From positions 1 to 44,976 of the forward strand of contig CALIBL010000047.1 of assembly GCA_938045805.1 (NCBI GenBank): DNA of 44,976 bases, read 5' to 3'. The stretch comes from an uncultured Rubripirellula sp. GTDB taxonomy: Bacteria > Planctomycetota > Planctomycetia > Pirellulales > Pirellulaceae. Numbering within the stretch: the first letter of the stretch is position 1; the number at the start of each line of letters is the position of its first letter. The notes beneath the pieces are model-generated. The model saw nothing but the letters and a program-made list of their open reading frames with translations. It had not been told where the DNA came from and did not search any database. Of the stretch, positions 9,396 to 18,350 are shown piece after piece. Both the position numbers and the translations under genes were made by a program.

Positions 9396-10295
9396 ATGTT
9401 GAAGAAGTTTTTGGGACTTGCCGCGGTGATTCCGTTCGCTTTCGTTGCTTTGATGCCCGTGCAGGGTCAGGCAGTCGTGCAGAGTGAGACACTCGAGCGG
9501 GCGGCGATTCCAGAAGCCCCGAAGCAATTTCATCTCTTCTTGTTGGCTGGTCAATCCAATATGGCGGGGCGTGGTACGGTGGAAGATCAGGATCGCGTAC
9601 CGCATCCACGCGTCTTCATGCTGACCAAAAATAACGCGTGGGAACCCGCGGTCGATCCGCTTCATTTTGACAAGTCTGTTGCCGGAGTAGGTCTTGGTAA
9701 GACCTTCGGGGAAGTGTTGGCCAACTTGGACCCAGAGGTGACGATTGGTTTGATTCCGTGTGCGGTCGGTGGATCACCGATCGATTCGTGGAAGCCCGGC
9801 GGATATCACTCGCAAACCAAAAGTCATCCGTACGATGACTGTCTCAAGCGAGTCAAAATAGCTTTAAAGTCAGGGACGCTGAAGGGAATTTTGTGGCATC
9901 AGGGAGAATCAGATTCTAACGCCCAAAGAGCGCCCCTCTATCGGCAGGAACTACATGAGCTTGTTGCTCGTTTTCGTCAGGAATTTGATGCACCCAGCGT
10001 ACCGTTTATCGTCGGTCAGATGGGGCAGTTTGCTGAGCGGCCATGGGACGAGTATCGAAAGCAAGTTGATGCCGTTCATCAATCTTTGGTCGACCATCTT
10101 CCTCAGACCGCCTTCGTCGGTTCCGATGGACTTGGACATCGCGGAGATAAAGTGCATTTTGATTCCGCAGCTTATCGAGAGTTGGGACGCCGTTATGCTG
10201 AAGCTTACGCTCAGATCGTTCAAGCCAATCAGTCCTCTCCGCGACGTCGTCCTTTGCAGCGTCTCTTGCTCGCTCCGCGAATGCGAACGCGATGA
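9396..10295 (+). CDS. SASA-family carbohydrate esterase (sialate O-acetylesterase-like)
   Basis: A 299-residue secreted SGNH-fold esterase. After a signal peptide (MLKKFLGLAAVIPFAFVAL) the mature part begins FHLFLLAGQSNMAGRG, with the nucleophile Ser54 in GQSNM. The C-terminal catalytic dyad is in GDKVHFD (Asp251, His254), and WHQGESD is another SASA hallmark. Family members remove acetyl groups from sugars such as sialic acid or xylan; which substrate applies here is unknown. The open frame extends upstream to 9288 inside the epimerase gene, but the ATG at 9396, preceded by AAAGG, starts a proper signal peptide. The Arg-rich tail (PRRRPLQRLLLAPRMRTR) is unusual and may be disordered. Confidence 0.9.
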   Translation: MLKKFLGLAAVIPFAFVALMPVQGQAVVQSETLERAAIPEAPKQFHLFLLAGQSNMAGRGTVEDQDRVPHPRVFMLTKNNAWEPAVDPLHFDKSVAGVGLGKTFGEVLANLDPEVTIGLIPCAVGGSPIDSWKPGGYHSQTKSHPYDDCLKRVKIALKSGTLKGILWHQGESDSNAQRAPLYRQELHELVARFRQEFDAPSVPFIVGQMGQFAERPWDEYRKQVDAVHQSLVDHLPQTAFVGSDGLGHRGDKVHFDSAAYRELGRRYAEAYAQIVQANQSSPRRRPLQRLLLAPRMRTR

Positions 10296-10449
10296 GTGGA
10301 GCGTGAACGAGCTGACATCGATCCGATTGCGTTGACGGTGAACGCATCTCGCTGGACAGACGTCGATACTGACCCAGTGGCAATTTGATCTGTCATTAGA
10401 GTTGCCATGGGTTTGCTACGGATTGTTTCAGTAAAAAAGGGTCATCAGC

Positions 10450-11238
10450 GTGCCAGAGGGACACAAGACACACTTTCTTGCCAGGCAACACACAGATTGG
10501 TTTGCGGGTCAGAAACTCTACGTCACGAGCCCCCAAGGGCGGTTCAGGCAGGACGCCAAGAAGGTTTCGGGGCAGATTCTCGAGTCCTGCATGGCATTCG
10601 GCAAGCATCTTTTTTATCAATTTGAAAGTGGCCGGCGCGTCCACGTGCACCTCGGGCGCTACGGCAAGTATCGTGTTCTGGAATCGCCTCCGCCGGCGCC
10701 GGTAGGTGCGGTGAGAATGCGACTTCGAGGAGATCAGCAGACGATTGATTTAACTGGGCCGACCACCTGCCGTGTGATCAACCAAGAGATTCAAGAGGAG
10801 GTGGTTGCTAAACTCGGGCCAGATCCACTCGCAGGTGGTTCCAAAGCGATGGTTTGGAGTCATCTTTCAGCGAGCTCGAAACCAATCGGTGCTCTGTTGC
10901 TGGACCAGTCGGTTTTGGCCGGTGTGGGAAATATATTCAGAGCGGAGGTCTTGTTCGAGATTGGAATGCATCCCGAGCAGTCGGGGGATTCACTCAGTAG
11001 AGAGCAGTTTGACCAACTGTGGAAATCTTTAAAGCGAATGATGAGAGTTGGATTGAAGTACGGAAAAATTGTGACGGTGCAGTCGTCTGAAACCCATCAG
11101 CGATTGATTGACCTTGAAGGGAACGATCGCTTCAGGATCTATGGTCACAAAATGTGTCCTCGATGTGACGGTTCTATTGAGACGATCGAAATTGCTGCAC
11201 GGAAGCTTTACTGGTGCCCGATCTGCCAGTCAGCATGA
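10450..11238 (+). CDS. Nei/Fpg-family DNA glycosylase-AP lyase
   Basis: A 262-residue base-excision repair enzyme that removes oxidised bases and cleaves the abasic site. After the initiator the protein begins PEGHK, giving the catalytic N-terminal Pro and Glu3. Lys52 in GKHLF matches the conserved beta-hairpin lysine. The helix-two-turn-helix is at VGNIFRAEVLFE. A C-terminal zinc finger has Cys236, 239, 256 and 259, with Arg251 in the finger loop. The PEGH start favours the actinobacterial/planctomycete endonuclease VIII-like (Nei) branch over Fpg, but the lesion preference cannot be told here. The start is GTG, with AAGGG about 10 bases upstream. It converges on the ceramidase-like gene, with only 28 bases between stops. 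Confidence 0.92.
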   Translation: MPEGHKTHFLARQHTDWFAGQKLYVTSPQGRFRQDAKKVSGQILESCMAFGKHLFYQFESGRRVHVHLGRYGKYRVLESPPPAPVGAVRMRLRGDQQTIDLTGPTTCRVINQEIQEEVVAKLGPDPLAGGSKAMVWSHLSASSKPIGALLLDQSVLAGVGNIFRAEVLFEIGMHPEQSGDSLSREQFDQLWKSLKRMMRVGLKYGKIVTVQSSETHQRLIDLEGNDRFRIYGHKMCPRCDGSIETIEIAARKLYWCPICQSA

Positions 11239-11266
11239 CCGTCTCGCTTGTCACCGCAGCACCCGA

Positions 11267-13771
11267 TCACGGGATTAGCGAATGATCAAGAAATCGGTAA
11301 GCCTGCTGACGTGTTGCTTCGGGGAAGTCGTGGTCGGCGTCAGGATATTCAATAACAAAACGATCTTGCACCTTGAGCCTTTCATAGACTCCGCGAATTT
11401 GCGGTTCCGCTTTCTTGACTCCTTCAGCATCAAAGTTTGAATCGTTTAGCGGGCTGCATGAGAAAAACGCTCGCGGAGCAATTGCAGCGATGACTTCGGG
11501 GAGGTCAAACGGCATTTGTTTTGGATCCAAGCCAAAGCATTCTCGGATTCGTGGCATGTAACGATCGCTCGACCATCCAGCGAGACGACCTCCGTAGTAG
11601 TAGGGGAACGGATCCCATCCGCAACTGGAAACAACGCATTGAATTCGTTCATCGAACGCTCCCACAAAGATTGCGTTGTGACCACCGAGGGAATGCCCAA
11701 TCGCACCAATCCTCTCTTCGTCAACCTCGGGCATCTGAGATAGCAGGTCGACTCCGCGTCGATGATTGACAATCGCTTTCATGGTGCCTGATAGATAGCC
11801 ATCTGTGTGGAATGAATAGCCTTTTTGATCACCAAAGGATGGGTAGTCGGGGGCGAGGACGACGTAGCCGCGGAGTGCCAGCTCTTGACCATAGTTTCGA
11901 TTGGGACGAGGGCCTTCCCCGGCCACAATTCTTTTCCCCAGCATTGAAGTTGGGTGAAGCGCGAGCACTGCAGGTCGCTTGATGCCGCCATTTTTTTTGG
12001 CCTTTGTGGGGATATAGAGGTGTGCCGTTGCGTCACCATCCTGATCAACCGTGTACGAGATCCGCTGTCGCTCATAGCCATCGAAGGCTTCCGACTCGAG
12101 AATCTTGACGTGAAGTGGTAGGAGTTCATCATTGTCTGGGATTCGTCCCATCACCATCTGCATCGAATCAAGGATATGTTCACGACGCTGTAACCAGTCA
12201 TCTTTGTTCATGATTGGTTGGATCTTTCCCTCCCCATCTAACCAAACACTCAGGTTCGAATGGTCGGGATAAAGTGGCATGTGAAGGGATCGGGAGGCGT
12301 TTGCTTTAACTCCAGTAAGTGCCTCGGCCTGCGAACGGGCTTCGCCGATGATCGATTCCTCGAGGCCCTCCTTCCACGGCGAAGGCAAGCCGTAGTACAC
12401 CATGGATCCCCCGCCCTCATAGCCACCTTCTGAGAGCACCCGTTCTGAAGGGATGTACGCCATCACATCGTTCGCGTAAGCAGTCACCCATGTTGCGCCA
12501 GCTCCCAATTCTTGTTTGAGTCGTAACGCATAGTCGATCACCACTTCACCACCGAGGAAGAACCAAAGCGGTCCGTTGCCGAGTTTCCAGCTTTGAATCG
12601 GGTAGGGATACTTGCTTGGGATTTCGCCATCTTGATCCCATTGTTGCAGTAGGTGACGAGCTCTTGAGGCTTCGAAACGATTGGTGGAATGCAACGACTC
12701 CTCAAGTTCTTGCCGAGTTGGTATCGATGAAAAATCCAAATCAATCAAATTCCCCCGCGTCTTGATCGATCCGGCGATTGGATGCATTGGTTGATCCATC
12801 GCGTTGGTCACGGCATCTCTGATTTGCTCACCATATTGTTTGGCGAGCTCGACTGATCGACGGGGGATGGGATTTTGATCCGCACCGCAGCCAATCCACA
12901 TCATCGCGGTTGATCCTGGATATCTCTTTTCGATTTCTGTTTGCGCAAAACCTGGCCAATCCGCGCACCATTGATAGCCAGAGAGGACGGTTGCGTGGCA
13001 CGCGTACCCACAAATGATCGCACGAATCTCCTGCCGGTTTGTTTGACTTTGTTCAATCGTTTCATCGCTCTGAATCGCTTCGGTTGGTGATGGGCTTTGA
13101 GCGGCATCATTTTCTGGACTCCGGACGTCTAGGCTCCTGACCACGAGCATGGGGACGTCGTGATCCACGGGGCCCGCTAACCGATCTTGTTGGGCGAGAA
13201 GCGGGACTTGTTTTTCTGGGTTGTTGCGTCGATTCACCGCAAAGCTTGCACGTCCAACGGTCCAGTTGATTTCAGCAGGCCTAAGGTCTGCTTGCGCCGC
13301 GTCGTTTAATTGAAGGACTTGTTTGATGACTTGTCTGGTGTAACGATTAATTTGTCGCCAAGCCTCATAGTCAAGTTGGTACATTGCGTTGAGATTGGTT
13401 CCCACGACGGGTCCGCTGTGAGTGTGGGTTGTCGTGATGGCGATGTTGTTTTCCGCTATGCCCGCGTTCTCGAAAATGCCGCGCCGAATCTGCTCCGTGA
13501 TGTCCGCGTCAACTCCGACGAGATCCAAGGTGATCAGGACAATCTTTTCCTGTTGTGGATCTTCAATCGTGATCACTTTGGCCCAGAGGTCTGAAATCTT
13601 TCCATCGGCGGGGCGATTGCGTGAGCCATAGCCGGACATCCAAATTGGTTCTTGCGGCGTGATGATCGCTTTGGCAATCCCAACTCTCCAGCTGCCTTCT
13701 TTGCGATCGGCGATCGAGCAGGTGGTAGCGAAGAAGAGGAAGATAGCGGTAAGAGTCAGTCGTGTTAGCAC
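11267..13771 (-). CDS. Secreted fusion: neutral ceramidase-like domain plus alpha/beta hydrolase
   Basis: A single 834-residue frame holds two hydrolases. A signal peptide (about 1-21) leads into a neutral/alkaline ceramidase-like domain (about 25-490). It has TTTHTHSGP (His116, His118), GYACHATVL as further likely Zn ligands, and GCGADQNPIPR in the catalytic loop region. Residues about 510-834 form a dienelactone/acetylxylan-esterase-like alpha/beta hydrolase with GHSLGG (Ser694), Asp near 777 and His814 in DADHDF. Ceramidases cleave the amide of ceramide; the second domain would cleave an ester. The start is GTG at 13771. The SGNH hydrolase gene lies 129 bases upstream on the same strand and may be co-transcribed. 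I see no frameshift at the junction, so this reads as a true fusion. Confidence 0.85.
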   Translation of the reverse strand: MLTRLTLTAIFLFFATTCSIADRKEGSWRVGIAKAIITPQEPIWMSGYGSRNRPADGKISDLWAKVITIEDPQQEKIVLITLDLVGVDADITEQIRRGIFENAGIAENNIAITTTHTHSGPVVGTNLNAMYQLDYEAWRQINRYTRQVIKQVLQLNDAAQADLRPAEINWTVGRASFAVNRRNNPEKQVPLLAQQDRLAGPVDHDVPMLVVRSLDVRSPENDAAQSPSPTEAIQSDETIEQSQTNRQEIRAIICGYACHATVLSGYQWCADWPGFAQTEIEKRYPGSTAMMWIGCGADQNPIPRRSVELAKQYGEQIRDAVTNAMDQPMHPIAGSIKTRGNLIDLDFSSIPTRQELEESLHSTNRFEASRARHLLQQWDQDGEIPSKYPYPIQSWKLGNGPLWFFLGGEVVIDYALRLKQELGAGATWVTAYANDVMAYIPSERVLSEGGYEGGGSMVYYGLPSPWKEGLEESIIGEARSQAEALTGVKANASRSLHMPLYPDHSNLSVWLDGEGKIQPIMNKDDWLQRREHILDSMQMVMGRIPDNDELLPLHVKILESEAFDGYERQRISYTVDQDGDATAHLYIPTKAKKNGGIKRPAVLALHPTSMLGKRIVAGEGPRPNRNYGQELALRGYVVLAPDYPSFGDQKGYSFHTDGYLSGTMKAIVNHRRGVDLLSQMPEVDEERIGAIGHSLGGHNAIFVGAFDERIQCVVSSCGWDPFPYYYGGRLAGWSSDRYMPRIRECFGLDPKQMPFDLPEVIAAIAPRAFFSCSPLNDSNFDAEGVKKAEPQIRGVYERLKVQDRFVIEYPDADHDFPEATRQQAYRFLDHSLIP

Positions 13772-13900
13772 GGTGCATTTGCTCGATTTAGAGGTTTACC
13801 GAGATGGATTCAATTTTTCGCGGTGCGGTTGTTTGAATTCTGCGATTCAACCAGCCACGTTGGTGTCTTGATTCCGTTAACGTATCGATCAACCAATTTG

Positions 13901-15376
13901 TTAATCAACGATTGGTTCGGTGGCTCGTCCCTGAGTCCATCTTCGTAGGCCCTCAAGCCTTTGCTTGCCTCGTGCAAAATAGGATTCATTCAATTGACTT
14001 AGATGGGCCGTGGTTTGTGCATCATAGGCCAAAACGTCAGGCAGCGTTTTGACCCACGAGATTTCCTGCATCGCGTCGAAGCAGGCATGGGCGATCACTT
14101 GATGTCCCTTGATCGAAGGGTGAACGTGATCAACAAACCAGTTTGCATCGGGGATCCCGTCGGGTTGATTGATTCCTTTGCCATTTTGTTGGTCGAGCAT
14201 TTTTGTTAGGTCAACCAACAGCACGCCATTTCGGTGATCATGTTGTTGGATCGCTGAGACGATTTCGGTGGTAGCTCGAAGTGGGCACACATCATGGTCT
14301 CGCGCTAGCGTCAAGTGCTGCAGAGCTTTTTGCTGCTGTCCCAAATCAAAAGCGATTCTTCCAAGGACGTAATGAGCGCCCGCATGTTTCGAGTCGAGTT
14401 CCAAGCACTTGCTCGCTGCCTGCTGTCGATCCGAATCACTCTGCTGTGGGTTCCTCGCGATAAGCCAATACTCACTAAATTTTTCGGTTTGCTCGGTGGT
14501 AAATTCTTCAAGCGTTGTGGTTTTAAAGGGTGGTGTTGCGAGGAGGTCGCTTGCGGGAACGCACAGTACGAGGGGGATTTCTGCTTGCCGAACCTTGCTG
14601 ATCATCTCCTCAAGCGTCGCTGAGAAATGTTCTTCGACGCGGCTCACCCAGTGTGGATCACGGCGGTAGCGTTCCAGGCCGTTTTTTTGATCAAGTCGTG
14701 CCTGAACCTCCTCAGGCATGACGGCGTTCGGGGTAGGCGTTCTCGCGGGGCTCTGGAGCGAGGCGAGTTGATGGTTGAGCCACCTAGCCAAGTGACTATG
14801 TCTTGCAAGAGTGATTAGATGTTTTCTCAGTCCGTTGACCTCTCGAACCTCTGCATACTCGCGATCCTCTAAAAACTCATTGTGCCCAGTGTAAAGGACA
14901 ATGGCGTCGGGCTGATGTTCGAGCACCTCGTCTAAAATTTTTGCCACGCGGTAGCTTGCGTAAGAAACACCTCCACAGTTGATCACTTCGTAATGGCTCT
15001 GAGAGTCTGAGCTTTCGAGTAATAACCGAAGCCAAGTAGAAAACGCAGTTTCGGTCGCGTAGGGTCGTCCTTGAACCGTGGAGCCACCGAGGACAAAGAT
15101 ACGGCGAGTCTTCTCAGATTTTGTGGCTGGGAAAGAGTCGCTGCAAAAGAAGTTAGAACGACTCTCTGGGATTTCCCACCGATTGCTTTTTTGATTGAGC
15201 GTGAAGAGAGGTTGGAGTTGATGGAGATCGACCCAAGGGTCGGGGTCGACTGAATCAATGATCGGTGATTGGGTTTGACGAAGAATGATTTCTGCAGCGA
15301 TCAATGGAGCAAGGCTGATCAGAATCGCTAAACCGCGAAACAGCCATTTGCGTTGCGATTGATTGGCTGAAGGCAT
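13901..15376 (-). CDS. Membrane-anchored SGNH/GDSL hydrolase with an internal TPR-like segment
   Basis: A 491-residue SGNH-type hydrolase. A hydrophobic segment at about residues 11-31 (LFRGLAILISLAPLIAAEI) is a signal anchor. Block I is VLGGSTVQG (Ser99), block II INCGGVSYASYR, block III YTGHNEFLED (Asn166) and block V DHVHPSIKGH (Asp416, His419), so the Ser-Gly-Asn-His set is complete. Between blocks III and V, residues about 318-360 look like a TPR unit (HAGAHYVLGRIAFDLGQQQKAL). The frame runs back to a GTG at 15466, but the ATG at 15376 has ACAGGATA upstream and starts just before the anchor. Such proteins deacylate polysaccharides or lipids; the substrate is unknown. Confidence 0.85.
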   Translation of the reverse strand: MPSANQSQRKWLFRGLAILISLAPLIAAEIILRQTQSPIIDSVDPDPWVDLHQLQPLFTLNQKSNRWEIPESRSNFFCSDSFPATKSEKTRRIFVLGGSTVQGRPYATETAFSTWLRLLLESSDSQSHYEVINCGGVSYASYRVAKILDEVLEHQPDAIVLYTGHNEFLEDREYAEVREVNGLRKHLITLARHSHLARWLNHQLASLQSPARTPTPNAVMPEEVQARLDQKNGLERYRRDPHWVSRVEEHFSATLEEMISKVRQAEIPLVLCVPASDLLATPPFKTTTLEEFTTEQTEKFSEYWLIARNPQQSDSDRQQAASKCLELDSKHAGAHYVLGRIAFDLGQQQKALQHLTLARDHDVCPLRATTEIVSAIQQHDHRNGVLLVDLTKMLDQQNGKGINQPDGIPDANWFVDHVHPSIKGHQVIAHACFDAMQEISWVKTLPDVLAYDAQTTAHLSQLNESYFARGKQRLEGLRRWTQGRATEPIVD

Positions 15377-15581
15377 TCGCCGGTATCCTGTTTCTTTTTT
15401 CGCTTGGTTTTGGGTTGGGAGCTTTGCTGATGCCGCTGGGCTCACTGCCGATGCATTGTAAATCACTGACGCGGGTGATTGATGAAGATTGCAGCGAGCG
15501 TTTCAAAGTGGTTGAGGAATCACGTGAATCCCGACGCAATGACCGCTGGCAGAAGCCTCTGATGCAGGCAAGAATACTGAG

Positions 15582-16121
15582 ATGAAAAAAGACAGGCATC
15601 TTTATCTAACCGGCTATCGAGGCACCGGGAAGTCGACCATTGGACGACTACTCGGGAGGAAACTGAACCGGCAATGTGTTGATCTGGATGATCGGATCGA
15701 GGAACTTGCGCAGAAAACGATCAAGCAAATCTTCGATGAAGGTGGAGAAGAAAGTTTCCGGAGCTGGGAGTCGGACGCGTTGCGTTTGGTGGCTGAGGGG
15801 GATCCGAGTGTGATCGCTCTCGGTGGCGGCGCGATTTTACGAGAGGACAACCGAAGATTAATTGCGGAGACGGGGCTCTGCTTCTGGCTGGATGCTGATG
15901 CGGAAACGCTGTTGCAACGCATCCATAGTGATCTGTCTTCAGCGACTCGGCGGCCCGCGTTGACCGATATGTCAGAGCTTGAAGAGATCCGCGGGATGTT
16001 GAAAACTCGCGAACCTCTGTACCGGCAAGCGAGTGATAGTCATTTGGATGTCTCTAGCGGTCAGCCCGAGGAGATTGCCAAGGAGGTGTTGAGACGCTGG
16101 TTGGATTTCTGCGGCGTCTGA
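15582..16121 (+). CDS. aroK: Shikimate kinase
   Basis: A 179-residue cytoplasmic kinase that phosphorylates shikimate with ATP in the chorismate pathway. The Walker A motif GYRGTGKST is at residues 11-19. The shikimate/Mg site DLDD is at 34-37, Arg60 lies in ESFRSWE, GGG (81-83) contacts shikimate, and the lid region has ATRRPAL. The length is normal for the family. It is monocistronic as far as can be seen, divergent from the SGNH hydrolase, and followed by about 460 bases with only a weak minus-strand ORF. AroK and AroL cannot be separated from sequence; AroK is the usual default. Confidence 0.95.
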   Translation: MKKDRHLYLTGYRGTGKSTIGRLLGRKLNRQCVDLDDRIEELAQKTIKQIFDEGGEESFRSWESDALRLVAEGDPSVIALGGGAILREDNRRLIAETGLCFWLDADAETLLQRIHSDLSSATRRPALTDMSELEEIRGMLKTREPLYRQASDSHLDVSSGQPEEIAKEVLRRWLDFCGV

Positions 16122-16281
16122 TTTTCCCCAGAGAGTGTGAGCAACGAGCGACGAGTGGCGTTATTTAGAGGGCTCCCAGATTCCCGAAAACGACCTTCAA
16201 TATCGATCTGTTCCTGAGTCGTAACTTCTCTGTATGCTCGCGGGGACCCGTCTGGTTTTGAATGCTAGCGGTCTCGATCTG

Positions 16282-16560
16282 CTAACGTGACTTGTTCGCC
16301 AAAATGACGCTGTCCATTGATGCGACGGTGATTTTGGCGTCGGTCGATTTGGATCGTGGAGCGATGAGGCTGTGGGCTGTCGGGTCTAATAGATAAAAAA
16401 CTGCTGTAGCGACGGGCTTGGCTGTCGGTGCGGCGTGACCATTGAATTGAATTAATTCAGCGGGCATCGGTTCGGTTTGTAGAGCTTCTTGATCAGATTC
16501 AAATATCAAGAGGGTTAATCTGCGGGCGCCGAGTTGATGTTTGAGGAGCTGATGTTCCAT
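16282..16560 (-). CDS. Possible small hypothetical protein (92 aa)
   Basis: I do not recognise this gene. From an ATG at 16560 the minus strand encodes 92 residues (MEHQLLKHQLGARRLTLLIF to ANKSR) with a protein-like composition and usual codons. It would fill the otherwise empty 16122-16579 gap. Against it: no purine-rich ribosome binding site is visible, and its ATG lies only 19 bases from the divergent GTG at 16580, leaving no room for its own promoter except inside the neighbour. No domain, signal peptide or membrane segment is evident. The rest of the gap (16122-16281) shows nothing I can name. Confidence 0.3.
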   Translation of the reverse strand: MEHQLLKHQLGARRLTLLIFESDQEALQTEPMPAELIQFNGHAAPTAKPVATAVFYLLDPTAHSLIAPRSKSTDAKITVASMDSVILANKSR

Positions 16561-16579
16561 AGCGGAGAAGGAATCAAAA

Positions 16580-17326
16580 GTGTTTGTTGCAGCTTCAACT
16601 GAGTGCTGGCCGGAAGTCGAGCTTCTCGATGCGATCGAAGTCTTGTCGGATCTTGGTTTCACATCCGTGGAACTTGCTCTCCATGAAACTGGCGGTTTAA
16701 AGCCAAGTGAGCTTCTTGGAGATATGGATCGTGCCATTCAGTTACTTCGGCACACTCATCGACTCGAAATCTCCGGTTACAGCGTCCAACTCGCTTCGAC
16801 TGGTGAGCAGCACTACGACGATTTTCTCAGCCTTTGCCGATTGGCGAAGACCACCAAGGTGGTCAACATCATTGTGCCGTCGAGTGAACACGGGACCCCG
16901 TTTAACGAAGAGGTCGAGCATCTGAAGCGGCTCGTTGAGATTGGAGAGTCTGAAGGGATTCGCGTGAGTGTGCGAAGTCAGCTTGGTTGTCTTAGTGATG
17001 ACCCTGATACGTTGATGGTACTCTGCAATAACGTGGATGGACTCGGAGTTTCGCTTGATCCAAGTGTTTATCTTTGCGGTGGTGGCAAAGAGAAGAACAT
17101 CGAAAAGATTTTGAAGTTTGTCTGCAACGTGTACCTTCGGGATTCGCGGCCCGATGCGTTTCAAGTTAGTATCGGGCAAGGCGAAATCGATTACGCGAAA
17201 CTGATCACACAGTTGGAGCGTGAGGGATACGATCGAGCTCTGACGGTTCACATGGTGCCAATGGATGACTTGGATCACCGAGTTGAGCTTCGCAAACTGC
17301 GTCGTCTGCTCGAATCGCATCTGTAG
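16580..17326 (+). CDS. Sugar phosphate isomerase/epimerase-like TIM barrel protein
   Basis: A 248-residue protein of the AP-endonuclease-2 / xylose-isomerase-like TIM barrel superfamily. The fold is suggested by the strand pattern (TSVELAL, VVNIIVP, LGVSLDPSVY, CNVYLRDSR, GQGEIDY, ALTVHMVP). GQGEIDY and YLRD are usual signatures of the family. Several expected metal ligands are replaced: Arg132 where a Glu is usual, Val163 in place of His in the D-x-x-H motif, and His224 in place of the last Glu. It may therefore be non-catalytic or use a different chemistry. The start is GTG at 16580, with GGAGAAGG just upstream. It precedes the Nudix gene by 46 bases and may share its transcript. Confidence 0.75.
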   Translation: MFVAASTECWPEVELLDAIEVLSDLGFTSVELALHETGGLKPSELLGDMDRAIQLLRHTHRLEISGYSVQLASTGEQHYDDFLSLCRLAKTTKVVNIIVPSSEHGTPFNEEVEHLKRLVEIGESEGIRVSVRSQLGCLSDDPDTLMVLCNNVDGLGVSLDPSVYLCGGGKEKNIEKILKFVCNVYLRDSRPDAFQVSIGQGEIDYAKLITQLEREGYDRALTVHMVPMDDLDHRVELRKLRRLLESHL

Positions 17327-17372
17327 GTCCTGCCTTTTGCGGTCGACCTGATCAAGTAAGGGAATTGCTACG

Positions 17373-18191
17373 ATGTCGGACTCATCTCTGCATCGCTCGG
17401 ACTTTGATCGCCACGTTGAAATTCTCAAAGAATCTTTTCGCCAGGATCGCATCGATTTAAGTGCGGCACCACCGCTGCGTTCCGTGATGGCACCTCAACT
17501 CGCTTACGGTAGGCATCGCGGTCCGGTGTTTGGCGAGGCGAGAAGAGCGGCCGTTTTGATTGCACTCTATCTTGATCCCATGCTTGGTTGGGTCACGCCA
17601 CTGACACTCCGGCCCGACGACCTGGAACATCATCCGGGACAAATCTCTTTTCCGGGTGGACGTGTCGAGCCGAATGAGGGTGAAGAGGAGGCGGCCCGCC
17701 GTGAGTTTGCAGAGGAGCTAGGGGTTGTCCCGAGCCAAGCAATCACGGTCGGAAGGTTGTCTCCGATTTTTGTTTACGCGAGTCATCATCTTGTCTCTCC
17801 GTTTGTTGCCGTGATGCCTGGGCCTAGTTTGAGCTGGAATCCTGATCCCCGCGAGGTTGCCGAGGTGATCGAGTTCCCGTTGGGGAAGTTGTATGAGCAA
17901 GAATCCAAGGGCCGGATTCGTAAAATGGCTAAGTGGGTTCAGCCGCGAAACGCGGGTAGAGATCCTTCCACCAATGGGATATGCACAACCAGAGAAGGGT
18001 TGCCACCGGCTGATCGGTTACCGGAAAAGCCCAAAAGGTCGACTTTGAAAGATGCGGCTCTGGTTTTTGAAACCCCCGCATATGAGCATTCTGATCATTG
18101 GATTTGGGGTGCCACCGCGATGATGCTGCATGAGTTAAGCACCCTGTTGCCTTGGCCGTTGATATTAGGTGGCGAGTCCTTTTCGACTTAG
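17373..18191 (+). CDS. Nudix hydrolase, CoA pyrophosphatase-like
   Basis: A 272-residue Nudix enzyme. The box G-x5-E-x7-REUxEExGU is perfect at residues 96-118 (GRVEPNEG to FAEELGV). It is preceded by HHPGQISFPGG, the extra motif of the CoA-pyrophosphatase (NudL/UPF0035) subgroup, which splits CoA into 3',5'-ADP and phosphopantetheine. The C-terminus (VFETPAYEHSDHWIWGATA) is also typical of that subgroup. A charged Pro/Arg-rich insert at about 185-220 is longer than in NudL. The ATG at 17373 follows AAGGGA. Placement right after the TIM-barrel gene suggests an operon but does not suggest a pathway. Confidence 0.88.
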   Translation: MSDSSLHRSDFDRHVEILKESFRQDRIDLSAAPPLRSVMAPQLAYGRHRGPVFGEARRAAVLIALYLDPMLGWVTPLTLRPDDLEHHPGQISFPGGRVEPNEGEEEAARREFAEELGVVPSQAITVGRLSPIFVYASHHLVSPFVAVMPGPSLSWNPDPREVAEVIEFPLGKLYEQESKGRIRKMAKWVQPRNAGRDPSTNGICTTREGLPPADRLPEKPKRSTLKDAALVFETPAYEHSDHWIWGATAMMLHELSTLLPWPLILGGESFST

Positions 18192-18211
18192 CGATGGTTT
18201 GGGCGGCCAAA

Positions 18212-18239
18212 TTGACACCTCTGCAGCCCACCCTACAAT
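18212..18239 (+). promoter_or_regulatory. Near-consensus sigma-70 promoter of trxA
   Basis: TTGACA (18212-18217), a 16-base spacer and TACAAT (18234-18239). Transcription would start near 18246, giving a leader of about 105 bases before the thioredoxin ATG at 18351. Confidence 0.7.
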
Positions 18240-18350
18240 GCTAGACTGTGGTCGCTCTGATATGATGCTCGTGAGCAGACCCCCGCCGAGATCCGCGTCG
18301 TGTTTTCGATCTCTGCGCTAAACCCTCTATTCTTTCAAGGTACCTTTAGT

